Source: Dyadobacter alkalitolerans DSM 23607 (lineage in GTDB: Bacteria; Bacteroidota; Bacteroidia; Cytophagales; Spirosomataceae). From it: a stretch of DNA of 64,000 nt. The DNA lies in contig NZ_AUAS01000014.1 of NCBI RefSeq assembly GCF_000428845.1, positions 140,082 to 204,081 of the forward strand, given 5' to 3'. The notes below the pieces were generated by a model that saw only the letters and a program-made list of their open reading frames with translations, did not search any database and was not told where the DNA came from. The stretch's first letter is position 1; the number at the start of each line of letters is the position of its first letter. Positions 43,139 through 51,451 of the stretch are shown here, one piece after another. The position numbers were made by a program, and so were the translations under genes.

Positions 43139-44632
43139 ATGACTCAAAACGCACTGCAACCGGCTGACATCACGGATGAACTTCTGGCCCGGTATGAAAC
43201 TGTAATCGGACTCGAAGTGCATTGTCAGCTCCTGACGGAATCGAAACTTTTTGCGCAGGACAGAAACCTTTTCGGGGCTGATCCTAATACAAACATTGGC
43301 CCGCTTACGCTTGCATTACCAGGGACATTGCCCAAAATCAATAAGAAAGCAGTTGAATATGCGGTCCGTTTAGGACTGGCTTGTGGCTGCTCTATCAGTA
43401 AAAGGACAATTTTTGATCGCAAAAATTACTTTTATCCCGATCTGCCGAAAGGTTACCAGATCTCACAGGACAAGAAACCGATCTGCGAAAATGGCGGGGT
43501 GACGATTTCCACAAAAAATGCGGATGGAAAAATGACCGAGAAAGTGATCCGCTTCCATCACATACATTTGGAAGAGGATGCGGGAAAGTCGGTGCATGAT
43601 GGCAGTGTGACCGAAACATTGCTGGATTACAACCGCGCCGGGACGCCTTTGGTTGAGATGGTTTCCGAGCCGGATTTGCGGTCTGCGGAAGAAACAGGCG
43701 CATTTGTTACGGAAATTCGCCGGCTTGTGCGCTATCTGCACATTAGCGATGGCAATATGGAGGAAGGCTCGCTGCGTTGCGATGTCAATGTTTCCCTTAG
43801 GAAAAAGGGAGCGGAAAAACTCGGCACGAAGGTGGAGATCAAGAATATGAACTCTATCCGCAACATGATGCGGGCTATAAGTTTTGAAGAGAAAAGACAG
43901 GTTGCTATGCTCGAAAACGAGCAGGCTATCCAGCAGGAAACGCGGATGTTTGACGTGGAAAGCGGGCAGACTTACGGCATGCGCGTGAAGGAAACGATGA
44001 ACGATTATCGCTATTTCCCCGATCCTGACCTCAGTCCGGTTGTTGTTTCTGATGAATGGCTTGAAAGCATTAAAGCCGATATGCCCGCATTGCCGCACGA
44101 GCTGCGTGAGAAATTTACGCATAAATATGGAATTCCGGCTTATGACGCGGCTGTACTTACGGATACGCGTGAAATTGCTGCTTACTTCGAAGCAGTTTGT
44201 GCCAAAACAAACGCCTATAAAGCTGCTTCGAACTGGTTGATGGGACCTGTGAAATCGTATCTGAATGATCACGAAGGCAACATCGACCGTTTCCCGATCA
44301 GTCCCGAAAGTCTGGCTGCATTGATCGACCTGAGTGAGGCGGATGTGGTGAGTAATTCGGTGGCTACGCAAAAGATATTTCCGGTGCTTCTGTCTGAGCC
44401 GCAGCGTGATCCCAAAGAGATCGCATCGTCAAATAACTGGATTCAGAACAGCAATACAAACGAGCTTGAAACGTTGGTAAATGAGGTTATTGATGCAATG
44501 CCTGACAAAGTTGCGGCTTATAGAAAAGGAAAAAAGGGGTTACTGGGTCTTTTTGTGGGAGAAGTCATGAAAAAATCAAATAACACCGCCGATCCTAAGC
44601 TTGTAAGCCAGTTGCTCAACGCGAAACTCTGA
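43139..44632 (+). CDS. gatB: Asp-tRNA(Asn)/Glu-tRNA(Gln) amidotransferase subunit B
   Basis: Binds misacylated Glu-tRNA(Gln) or Asp-tRNA(Asn) and, with GatA and GatC, converts it to the amide form. The 497 residues show VIGLEVHCQLLTESKLF at the start, DRKNYFYPDLPKGYQISQ, HLEEDAGKSVHD, NRAGTPLVEMVSEPDLRS and MEEGSLRCDVNVS. The helical YqeY-like tail carries KKGLLGLFVGEVMKKSN. gatA and gatC are not in the window. I chose the ATG at 43139. TlpA-like protein follows after 33 bases. Confidence 0.97.
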   Translation: MTQNALQPADITDELLARYETVIGLEVHCQLLTESKLFAQDRNLFGADPNTNIGPLTLALPGTLPKINKKAVEYAVRLGLACGCSISKRTIFDRKNYFYPDLPKGYQISQDKKPICENGGVTISTKNADGKMTEKVIRFHHIHLEEDAGKSVHDGSVTETLLDYNRAGTPLVEMVSEPDLRSAEETGAFVTEIRRLVRYLHISDGNMEEGSLRCDVNVSLRKKGAEKLGTKVEIKNMNSIRNMMRAISFEEKRQVAMLENEQAIQQETRMFDVESGQTYGMRVKETMNDYRYFPDPDLSPVVVSDEWLESIKADMPALPHELREKFTHKYGIPAYDAAVLTDTREIAAYFEAVCAKTNAYKAASNWLMGPVKSYLNDHEGNIDRFPISPESLAALIDLSEADVVSNSVATQKIFPVLLSEPQRDPKEIASSNNWIQNSNTNELETLVNEVIDAMPDKVAAYRKGKKGLLGLFVGEVMKKSNNTADPKLVSQLLNAKL

Positions 44633-44665
44633 TAGCCAGGCCTAATAAAAACAATTAAGAAGGTT

Positions 44666-45820
44666 ATGAAAGGAATAGTCAAACAAGGTTTTTTTATAGT
44701 TAGTCTTGCTTTTTTTAGCCTTCAATCACAGGCACAGCAACTTGCACCCAAGGATTTCTCGGTTAACGGTAAAGTGAAGAATGGTGCGAAGGGAGAGAAA
44801 GTAACATTGCTGCGGACTACTGCGGGCGGATCGTCGATCAAGCTGGATTCTACACAGCTTGCGGCCGACGGGACTTTTGCTATAAAAGGAGTTGAGAATG
44901 ACCGCGGGAGTTTCTTTTCGTTGAACATTGCGGATCGTCAGAAGGTGATTTTGCTGGTGGAAGGTGGTGAAACATTCAATGTTGTTGCCGACGGAACTAC
45001 AAGAGACGAAAAGGGAAATGGTGGCAACGCAGATATTTCCGGATCTAAAAACATGGAATATTATGGTCAGATAGACAAGCTTATGCGGTCTTTCGCGGCC
45101 AAAGTGACGGGTTGGAACGAAGAATATGCGAAGGCTGAGGAGAAAAAAGACACCAAGAAAATCCAGGAAGTGCAACAGGCATTTGCCGGCGCGGATAAAG
45201 AAAGGCTGGATGTAATTAAGAAATTGCTTCCTGAAATGGGCACATCATTAGTCGCCCTTTTTACGGCTAACAACTTTTTAAGCCCGGACAATGATCTTGA
45301 AATGCTTAAAAAGCTGGCCGACGACTACGAAAAAGTAACGCCGACACCGACATTAGCGAAAGGATTTATTGGTCAGATAAAAAGAATTGCAGGCGTTTCA
45401 GTCGGACAGCAAGCGCCTGATTTTACATTGAATAGCCCTGACGGAAAGCCGGTTGCATTATCCTCACTGCGCGGAAAGTTTGTCTTAATCGACTTCTGGG
45501 CATCCTGGTGCGGGCCTTGCCGGATGGAAAATCCGAATGTCGTGCGTATGTATGACAAGTTTAAGGACAAAGGATTTGACATTTACGGCGTTTCACTGGA
45601 TGATAATGAAAAAGCCTGGAAAACGGCCATTGAGCGCGATAAGCTGAAATGGCTGCATGGATCGGAGTTGAAAAAGTGGAATTCCGGCGTTGCGCAGACT
45701 TACGGCGTTAATGCCATTCCGGCCACATTCCTGATTGATAAGGACGGGAAAATCATTGCCAAGAACTTACGCGGGCCAGCATTGGAAAGCAAGCTTACCG
45801 AATTGCTGGGCGCTCAATAA
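44666..45820 (+). CDS. TlpA-like thiol-disulfide oxidoreductase with DUF4369 domain
   Basis: A 384-residue exported protein. The signal peptide ends QSQAQ (about residue 24). A DUF4369 domain (about 30-130) precedes a helical stretch (about 135-230). The thioredoxin fold at the C-terminus has active-site CGPC (282-285) in FWASWCGPCRMENPNVV and the cis-Pro in NAIPATFLID. It likely reduces disulfides in the periplasm, for example of cytochrome c apoproteins; the cytochrome c lipoprotein lies 1.6 kb upstream but that link is only suggestive. RBS-like AGAAGG precedes the ATG. Confidence 0.92.
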   Translation: MKGIVKQGFFIVSLAFFSLQSQAQQLAPKDFSVNGKVKNGAKGEKVTLLRTTAGGSSIKLDSTQLAADGTFAIKGVENDRGSFFSLNIADRQKVILLVEGGETFNVVADGTTRDEKGNGGNADISGSKNMEYYGQIDKLMRSFAAKVTGWNEEYAKAEEKKDTKKIQEVQQAFAGADKERLDVIKKLLPEMGTSLVALFTANNFLSPDNDLEMLKKLADDYEKVTPTPTLAKGFIGQIKRIAGVSVGQQAPDFTLNSPDGKPVALSSLRGKFVLIDFWASWCGPCRMENPNVVRMYDKFKDKGFDIYGVSLDDNEKAWKTAIERDKLKWLHGSELKKWNSGVAQTYGVNAIPATFLIDKDGKIIAKNLRGPALESKLTELLGAQ

Positions 45821-45840
45821 TAATAGATTAGATGTAGTTA

Positions 45841-45870
45841 AAAATCCGCAAGATCTGTCTTGCGGATTTT
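45841..45870. terminator. Bidirectional terminator
   Basis: A perfect 13-bp stem (45841-45853 with 45858-45870), 4-base loop, and T-runs on both sides, between the convergent TlpA and SDR genes. Confidence 0.85.
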
Positions 45871-45871
45871 T

Positions 45872-46753
45872 TTATGCGCCGACATCTTCCAGGCTATAAT
45901 AAAACTGTAACGGATCGGGATATTTGAAAGCATAGTGATAGTGCTGATCCAGCTTTTCACCTGAAATAACTTTGAAATCAGACTTCTCAGCAGATTCTGT
46001 AAATGTTGGAGCTTCCCAGCCAAATTGCGCGCAGGAGACTTCATAAACTTCCCGTCGGGTTGTGTGGATCGGCGATACAATATTGAATGTCTCATTCACA
46101 ATGCCGGATTGCAGAATGGTCATGATGATTCCCACAGCATCGTCCCTGTGAATGTAATTAACGGGGATAGAGCCGGTTGTCATCTCTTTTTTGCCCTGGA
46201 CATATTTTCCTGGAATGCGGTTATAGCCTAGCAGGCCGCCTAATCTGAGGATCGTAACATCACGGTCGGGGCGTAAGGCGGTAAACAAATTTTCTGCGGC
46301 AACCATATCGGGGGAAGCCGATTCATCAGGCGTTTTCACGTCATCTTCGACCACAATGCGGTTTAATTCAGGATAAATTCCGGTGGAGCTGATGAATACA
46401 ATGTTGGTAATGCGCGATTTTTTGATTTCGCCAATAATCACTTCAATTTGCTTTACATAAAATCCGGGTTCGTGTTTTTGCAGGCGGGGAGGCAGGGAAA
46501 TGATCAGCGTATCCACGTCAAAAAAAGAATGCAAGGCCACATTATCAGCATTAAACCCCGGATCAAGCGGAAGCAGAAAGCCCTCAATGCCGTTCCCAGC
46601 GAATGTTTCGATTTTTGAAGCCGATGTCGTGCTGCCTTTTATCTGCCATGTACTATGCTGGCGCAGTAAGCGTTGAGCTAATGGAAAACCTAACCAGCCG
46701 CATCCCAAAATGCTTATTTGTTTTTTTTCTACTTTTGAATCGTTATCCGTCAT
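45872..46753 (-). CDS. Atypical SDR / NAD(P)-dependent epimerase-like protein (YeeZ type)
   Basis: A 293-residue Rossmann-fold protein. The cofactor loop is ISILGCGWLGFPLAQRL near residue 13, the usual GxGxxG of YeeZ-like atypical SDRs. IVFISSTGIYP holds the Ser and Tyr of the active site region, and ILRLGGLLGYNR and YIHRDDAVGII follow the extended SDR pattern. Natural substrate unknown. Its start is only 14 bases from the divergent gldB start, so the two genes share an extremely small promoter region. Confidence 0.85.
   Translation of the reverse strand: MTDNDSKVEKKQISILGCGWLGFPLAQRLLRQHSTWQIKGSTTSASKIETFAGNGIEGFLLPLDPGFNADNVALHSFFDVDTLIISLPPRLQKHEPGFYVKQIEVIIGEIKKSRITNIVFISSTGIYPELNRIVVEDDVKTPDESASPDMVAAENLFTALRPDRDVTILRLGGLLGYNRIPGKYVQGKKEMTTGSIPVNYIHRDDAVGIIMTILQSGIVNETFNIVSPIHTTRREVYEVSCAQFGWEAPTFTESAEKSDFKVISGEKLDQHYHYAFKYPDPLQFYYSLEDVGA
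46730..46737 (+). promoter_or_regulatory. Candidate -7 box of gldB, inside the SDR gene
   Basis: TACTTTTG matches TAnnTTTG and ends 30 bases before the gldB ATG. It lies within the first codons of the divergent SDR gene. Confidence 0.4.
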
Positions 46754-46767
46754 TTGATATTAAGGCT

Positions 46768-47778
46768 ATGTTCCTATCGAGATTTGCTCTCTTTTGCTTC
46801 CTGATTTCTGTTTCTTTTATTTCCTGTAATAAAGATAAGCGCCTCGAATCCGATACGAGTGAGGCCGTTGTTAATGTTCAGTCCGAAAACCTGGATCAGG
46901 CACTTTTTGCTTGCAAATCGGTTAAAGATGTGCAAAATTTTCTCGACGTGCGGCCATATCTGGCAAAGGAATATTTTGCGAGTTCACAAATGGATTCCCG
47001 ACAGCTGGCAACGCATTTATTCACTATTTTACAAAACCCTGATTTTCAAGCATTCCGCAACCAGCTCGATAGCCTCATAGGCGACCGTAAACAGAACATT
47101 CTGGACCCGCTTGCAGAAGCATTTAAGCAAATAAAATACCATTATCCGGCCTTCAAAGCACCAAAAGTGCAGTTTTTGGTAACAGGCTTTACAGGCACAG
47201 ACCTATACATTACCGATTCACTGATCATTATCGGGTTGGATTATTTCGGCGGGCCAAACGCCATGTATCGCCCGGATGTGTTTGATTATCAGCTGCGCAG
47301 ATACCAGAAAGAATACATTGTTCCTTCTATCGTCTTTTTCGAATCCAACCGTTTCAACAAAATTGATCCAACGGACAAGACATTGCTCGCGGATATGATC
47401 GGTTATGGTAAGGGTTATGCATTTGTAAAGCAGATCATGCCGACTGCTGCGGATAGCCTGGTCATTGGATATTCGGCCGACAATTTGCGCAGAACAGATG
47501 CGAGCCAGCAGCAGATATGGGCTTATTTTATTGCTGGAAAATTGCTGTATGAGTCTGCGGAGATGAAAAAAAAGAAGTTCATTGAAGAGCGACCATTCAC
47601 AACCGAAATCGGGCAAAAGGTGCCGGGCGCCATTGCGCGTTGGGTGGGTTGGCGGATCGTAAACCGTTTCAGGGCCGAAAATCCGGGCGTAACCCTTCCC
47701 GAATTGATGGGAATGGAAAACGCTGCACAGATTTTGCAGGAATCGGGATATAACGGCGAACCAGACGAAGTGGAGTAA
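46768..47778 (+). CDS. gldB: Gliding motility lipoprotein GldB
   Basis: A 336-residue lipoprotein: signal peptide with lipobox SFISC, then a mainly helical body. The segments LYITDSLIIIGLDYFGG, RRYQKEYIVPSIVFFES, the lysine-rich KKKKFIEERPFTTEI and PGAIARWVGWRIVNRF fit the GldB family. In Flavobacterium GldB is essential for gliding and linked to type IX secretion. The other gld genes are not in the window. Cytophagales that do not glide visibly also keep it. I chose the ATG at 46768 for the lipoprotein signal; the open frame above it overlaps the SDR gene on the other strand. Confidence 0.85.
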   Translation: MFLSRFALFCFLISVSFISCNKDKRLESDTSEAVVNVQSENLDQALFACKSVKDVQNFLDVRPYLAKEYFASSQMDSRQLATHLFTILQNPDFQAFRNQLDSLIGDRKQNILDPLAEAFKQIKYHYPAFKAPKVQFLVTGFTGTDLYITDSLIIIGLDYFGGPNAMYRPDVFDYQLRRYQKEYIVPSIVFFESNRFNKIDPTDKTLLADMIGYGKGYAFVKQIMPTAADSLVIGYSADNLRRTDASQQQIWAYFIAGKLLYESAEMKKKKFIEERPFTTEIGQKVPGAIARWVGWRIVNRFRAENPGVTLPELMGMENAAQILQESGYNGEPDEVE

Positions 47779-47788
47779 GTTTTTTGTT

Positions 47789-47796
47789 TACTTTTG
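47789..47796 (+). promoter_or_regulatory. Candidate -7 box of nuoH
   Basis: TACTTTTG matches TAnnTTTG and ends 26 bases before the TTG start. No -33 TTG at the right distance. Confidence 0.35.
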
Positions 47797-47822
47797 GCAG
47801 TCACTAAGATCCCGAAACACCG

Positions 47823-48911
47823 TTGATACCGTTTACACTCATCATTTTTCTTCTTCTTGTGCCTGGTTTTGTGGTCATCGGCGTCTATCTCGAGCGCAAG
47901 GTTTCTGCATTTATTCAGGATAGGATGGGTCCGATGGAAGTAGGTAAATGGGGCTTGCTTCAACTTTTCGCCGATTTGCTAAAACTTCTTCAGAAGGAGG
48001 ATATTGTTCCAAAAGCAGCTGACAGACGTCTTTTTCTACTCGCCCCGTTTGTCATTTTTGTATCCGTTTTTGCTGGTTTTGCAGTTATCCCATTAGCGCC
48101 TGATTTGGCCGGCTCAGGGGCATCGGTCGGCGTATTTTTCCTGCTGACCATTGTTTCCGTCGACGTTATAGGGCTCTTGATGGCAGGATGGGGTTCAAAT
48201 AATAAGTTTGCATTATTCGGCGCTATGCGTGCAGTGGCGCAGATCATTTCCTATGAGATTCCTTTGGGATTATCCATTCTCTGCGTGGTAATGCTTACCC
48301 AAACGCTGGATTTACAGATCATTAGCTATCAGCAAGGCATTTATTCCAATGAGCCTGTTTATTTATTTGGCATAAAAGACCTGGGCATTGATGTGACGAA
48401 TGTGGGCGGATTTTTGTCCTGGAACATTGTCAGGAACCCTTTTTTACTATTGGCATACATTGTCTTCTTCATAGCCTCATTGGCAGAATGTAACCGCGCA
48501 CCTTTCGACTTGCCGGAAGGTGAATCGGAGCTGGTTGCCGGATTTCACACCGAATACTCAGGCATGCGCTGGGCACTTTTCATGCTTTCGGAGTATGGAA
48601 TGATGCTGCTGGTGTGCCTGTTAGGCGCTATTTTGTTTTTGGGAAGCTGGAATACGCCTTTCCCCAACATTGGCCCCTTGAAGCTGGCCGACTGGACCAG
48701 TGGAGAACCCGGAACCTGGTTTGGTTACATTACGGGCATTTTCTGGCTGCTGGGCAAAGCAATTTTTGGAATTTTAATTCAAATGTGGGCACGCTGGACA
48801 CTTCCCCGACTGCGTGTGGATCAGCTGATGTATCTTGGATGGAAAGTCTTAACGCCGGTTGGACTCGTGCTTTTCTTTATCTCCGGCGTCTGGCGGCTGA
48901 TCGGGATCTGA
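47823..48911 (+). CDS. nuoH: NADH-quinone oxidoreductase subunit H
   Basis: Membrane subunit of complex I at the quinone-binding site. The 362 residues have about eight helices and the conserved ERKVSAFIQDRMGP after the first helix, GWGSNNKFALFGAMRAVAQIISYE, and LAECNRAPFDLPEGESELVAGFHTEYSGM. The start is a TTG at 47823; an in-frame stop lies 15 bases upstream and no ATG fits. No other nuo gene is in the window, which is unusual since nuo genes normally form one operon. It ends one base from the convergent DUF3299-like gene. Confidence 0.94.
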   Translation: MIPFTLIIFLLLVPGFVVIGVYLERKVSAFIQDRMGPMEVGKWGLLQLFADLLKLLQKEDIVPKAADRRLFLLAPFVIFVSVFAGFAVIPLAPDLAGSGASVGVFFLLTIVSVDVIGLLMAGWGSNNKFALFGAMRAVAQIISYEIPLGLSILCVVMLTQTLDLQIISYQQGIYSNEPVYLFGIKDLGIDVTNVGGFLSWNIVRNPFLLLAYIVFFIASLAECNRAPFDLPEGESELVAGFHTEYSGMRWALFMLSEYGMMLLVCLLGAILFLGSWNTPFPNIGPLKLADWTSGEPGTWFGYITGIFWLLGKAIFGILIQMWARWTLPRLRVDQLMYLGWKVLTPVGLVLFFISGVWRLIGI

Positions 48912-49364
48912 TTATTGAGCGATTTCAGCGCCGTCCAGGATGTAATTCATCTGATAAATATCGTCGGCATTCAGCTTTAATGTTCCTACAAAGGTCAGAC
49001 GTTCATCCGTTTTGAACTTGCGGCCATCTTTTTTCTTGAAATTCAAGGTCATAACCGTCTCGGGACCCGCGCCTCCACAGAAAAAGCATGCACTGAAAGG
49101 AAATGCGGAAAGCACGTATAAATTAGCGTCCAGATCCACAGGCAGAATGTATCCGGTAATGGTAACCTGCTGATTCTTCAACTTCTGAACACTCGGGCCG
49201 AACGTAGGATGAAGCATATAAATGGATTCTTCGGCATACCACTTCTTTTTGAAAGTCACATCGCGCAACGTTTCCCACGTCACCTTAACCGGATTAACGG
49301 CCGGCGTAAATGCGAATAAAGAGGTAAAGCAAAAAAGCAATATGATGATTCTTACAGATTTCAT
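48912..49364 (-). CDS. Exported DUF3299-like protein with CFFC motif
   Basis: A 150-residue protein with a signal peptide (about 1-18). The body has a predicted OB-like beta fold with VTWETL, QQVTITGYILPVD and the striking FSACFFCGGAGPETVM, giving a CxxC pair that could bind metal. The layout (W-x-x-L start, GYxxPLD, Cys block, then beta strands) matches DUF3299. In Vibrio a DUF3299 gene belongs to a zinc-regulated ABC cluster (family knowledge). Here it is the last gene after the ABC ATPase and the FtsX permease, separated by 57 bases. A role in metal handling is inferred. Confidence 0.75.
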   Translation of the reverse strand: MKSVRIIILLFCFTSLFAFTPAVNPVKVTWETLRDVTFKKKWYAEESIYMLHPTFGPSVQKLKNQQVTITGYILPVDLDANLYVLSAFPFSACFFCGGAGPETVMTLNFKKKDGRKFKTDERLTFVGTLKLNADDIYQMNYILDGAEIAQ

Positions 49365-49421
49365 TGCGCCTTATTTTGTCTTGGTTAGGATTTAACTAAG
49401 TAAACAAATTTACGCAGAATA

Positions 49422-50633
49422 TCATTCCTCTGCCAGTGTCCGGGAGATATTCAACCGGTAAATGCCCAGCGAGGGAAGTGCCGAGGCCAGGAAGCCGATC
49501 AGCAAGGCTGCAAAAAACAGGTAAATTTCTTCGGGCAGAATCGTGAATTTCCGCAATGAATAATGAAAATCCTGCTCAGCCGCTCTCGAAAACAGCCAAA
49601 GCCCAACGCGGCTCAGAATAATCCCTGAAAAATAGCCGATTACGGCCAGCATTAAGCCTTCCAGCAATAGCATCAGGAATAGCCTTGTACGTGTTGCGCC
49701 CATAGAAAGCATGAGCGCCATCTCGTATTTTCGTTCTTTCAGTGAATTGTAAAGCGAAATAAAAACGCTGATCCCGGCAATGCTGATAATGATAAGGGCT
49801 AATCCCCGAAGCGTTTCAATGCCCACGCCCAGCAGCGAGAAAAGCCGGTTGATTTCAATGCTGGGCAATGCGGCCTGCATGGATGTGTTTTCGTTGATCT
49901 GCCGCGGAAGGGTCATTAAGCCCATTGGATTCCGGAACTGGATCAGTGCGCTGGTAACTTGCCTGCCTGTTTCGGCTTCGTCATGCTCTTCATGCTCCTC
50001 ATGTTTGGCATCGCCCTCATGCGCATGAACGTCCCAAACGCTTGATAATCTGGTTAGTAAAAGCTGGTCGACAACGGAGCCAGTGGTTTCGAAAATGCCT
50101 GTAACCTTGTATTTTTTGTCATTATGCGCCTCGCCCGCACCATCGAGCCCATGCGAGCTTGCGAATGTATCGCCGATTTTCAGCTGTGACATTGCGGCTA
50201 CTTTGCTGCCTAACACCACTTCCATGGAGGCATTGTAAATTTGTCCCTGAGCCAATTTTGCCTGAAAATGCTCGATATATTTTGGCGTCGTGCCCACGAT
50301 CCGGAATCCCTGATAACTGTCGCCCATGGAAAGCGGAATCACCGTTTTGATAAAAGGGTTTTTACGCAATGCATCCACTTCGGCCAGCGGCACATTGCCG
50401 GTAGGCGCGTCGATCTGGTAAATGCTGGACAGGATTAGTTGCAGCGGGCTGCCTTTGGCTCCCACCACCATATCAATGCCGCGAATGTTCCGGCGAAACT
50501 GCTCGTCCAGTTGTTTGTTAAGCAGCAAAAGCAGCGATATCATACCAATTCCCAGCGTAAGCAAAAGGGCACTTAAAAAACTGTTCAGCTTTTTCTCTTT
50601 CAGGTTGGCCAGACTAATTTTGACAACATTCAT
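49422..50633 (-). CDS. FtsX-family ABC permease with His-rich extracellular loop
   Basis: A 403-residue MacB/FtsX-type permease. It has an N-terminal helix (about 18-38), a large extracytoplasmic domain (about 40-270), and three C-terminal helices in the FtsX block (about 275-390) containing LYNSLKERKYEMALMLSMGATR. Residues about 203-217 read HAHEGDAKHEEHEEH, a His/Glu/Asp cluster typical of metal-binding loops. The ATPase gene is directly upstream (27 bases). I read it as the membrane part of a metal-linked exporter or of a system that moves a lipoprotein or metallophore. Substrate unproven. Confidence 0.85.
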   Translation of the reverse strand: MNVVKISLANLKEKKLNSFLSALLLTLGIGMISLLLLLNKQLDEQFRRNIRGIDMVVGAKGSPLQLILSSIYQIDAPTGNVPLAEVDALRKNPFIKTVIPLSMGDSYQGFRIVGTTPKYIEHFQAKLAQGQIYNASMEVVLGSKVAAMSQLKIGDTFASSHGLDGAGEAHNDKKYKVTGIFETTGSVVDQLLLTRLSSVWDVHAHEGDAKHEEHEEHDEAETGRQVTSALIQFRNPMGLMTLPRQINENTSMQAALPSIEINRLFSLLGVGIETLRGLALIIISIAGISVFISLYNSLKERKYEMALMLSMGATRTRLFLMLLLEGLMLAVIGYFSGIILSRVGLWLFSRAAEQDFHYSLRKFTILPEEIYLFFAALLIGFLASALPSLGIYRLNISRTLAEE

Positions 50634-50660
50634 CTGTTCAGGATTAGGATAATGGCACTA

Positions 50661-51287
50661 TTAAAGGTGGACCTGGTTGGAAAACTCATCTTTTAACCGC
50701 TGATCGTGCGTGACCACAACCAGGCTGGCGCCGATGGAGGCGGATTGTTCCTTTAATAATGTAATTACTTTTTGGGTATTGTTATCGTCCAGGTTAGACG
50801 TTGGTTCGTCAGCGAGAATGACATTCGGCTCGTTCATGAGTGCGCGGGCAATGCTTACACGCTGCTGTTCACCCTGGCTGAGCTGATTGGTTTTTTTGTT
50901 CAAATGTTCCGCAAACCCCAGTTTTTCCGCCAGCATACGGGCTTTCTGTGTGTTTTCCTTTTGATCTGCCAGATAGTTGGACAGCAATATATTTTCCAGG
51001 ACCGAAAGTGAACTGACAAAATGGGGTTTCTGATAAATGATCCCGATATTCTTCGCCCTGACCTTCGTTATTTCTTCCGGGGAAAGGGCTGTTACCGGCT
51101 TTTCTGCGATCAGGATTTGTCCCGATTCCGGTTTCAGCAACAGCGCCAGCAAGTGCAGCAATGTCGTTTTCCCCTTGCCCGACTGGCCCAATATCAGCAG
51201 TGTTTCCTTGTCCTTGCAGTGAATGTCCGGAAAGCTGAACTTCTTCTGGGCTGAGTAAGAAAAGTGAAGATTGGTGCTTGAAATCAT
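50661..51287 (-). CDS. ABC transporter ATP-binding protein (LolD/MacB type)
   Basis: A 208-residue ATPase. Walker A is GQSGKGKTT near residue 34, the Q-loop is IYQKPHF, the signature is LSQGEQQRVSIARAL, Walker B is VILADEPTSNLD and the H-loop is VVVTHDQ. This is the subfamily that works with FtsX-type permeases. First gene of the three-gene minus-strand unit, divergent from the DUF6089 genes with a 164-base gap. Confidence 0.93.
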   Translation of the reverse strand: MISSTNLHFSYSAQKKFSFPDIHCKDKETLLILGQSGKGKTTLLHLLALLLKPESGQILIAEKPVTALSPEEITKVRAKNIGIIYQKPHFVSSLSVLENILLSNYLADQKENTQKARMLAEKLGFAEHLNKKTNQLSQGEQQRVSIARALMNEPNVILADEPTSNLDDNNTQKVITLLKEQSASIGASLVVVTHDQRLKDEFSNQVHL

Positions 51288-51424
51288 TGCAAAGGCTGTT
51301 TTTCCATTTGCAATGATAATGAAGTTTTATTTTTGGCAACATTAAAAAATTTTAGTGTTACAAATAAATCATTCGGAAATACGTTGAAATGGTGATATAC
51401 CCTGAATAAAACCAACAACTGTTC

Positions 51425-51432
51425 TATTTTTG
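51425..51432 (+). promoter_or_regulatory. Candidate -7 box of the DUF6089 operon
   Basis: TATTTTTG matches TAnnTTTG and ends 19 bases before the ATG at 51452. No -33 TTG. Confidence 0.35.
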
Positions 51433-51451
51433 CAAAAAATTGATCTCACAA

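Noticed and set aside
43463..44371. 302-codon open frame on the minus strand inside gatB
   Set aside because: It is antisense to a well-conserved gatB, has no domain or start context, and a composition unlike proteins. Treated as a shadow frame.
46603..46767. Longer start for gldB
   Set aside because: It would overlap the SDR gene by 150 bases and hide the lipoprotein signal peptide.
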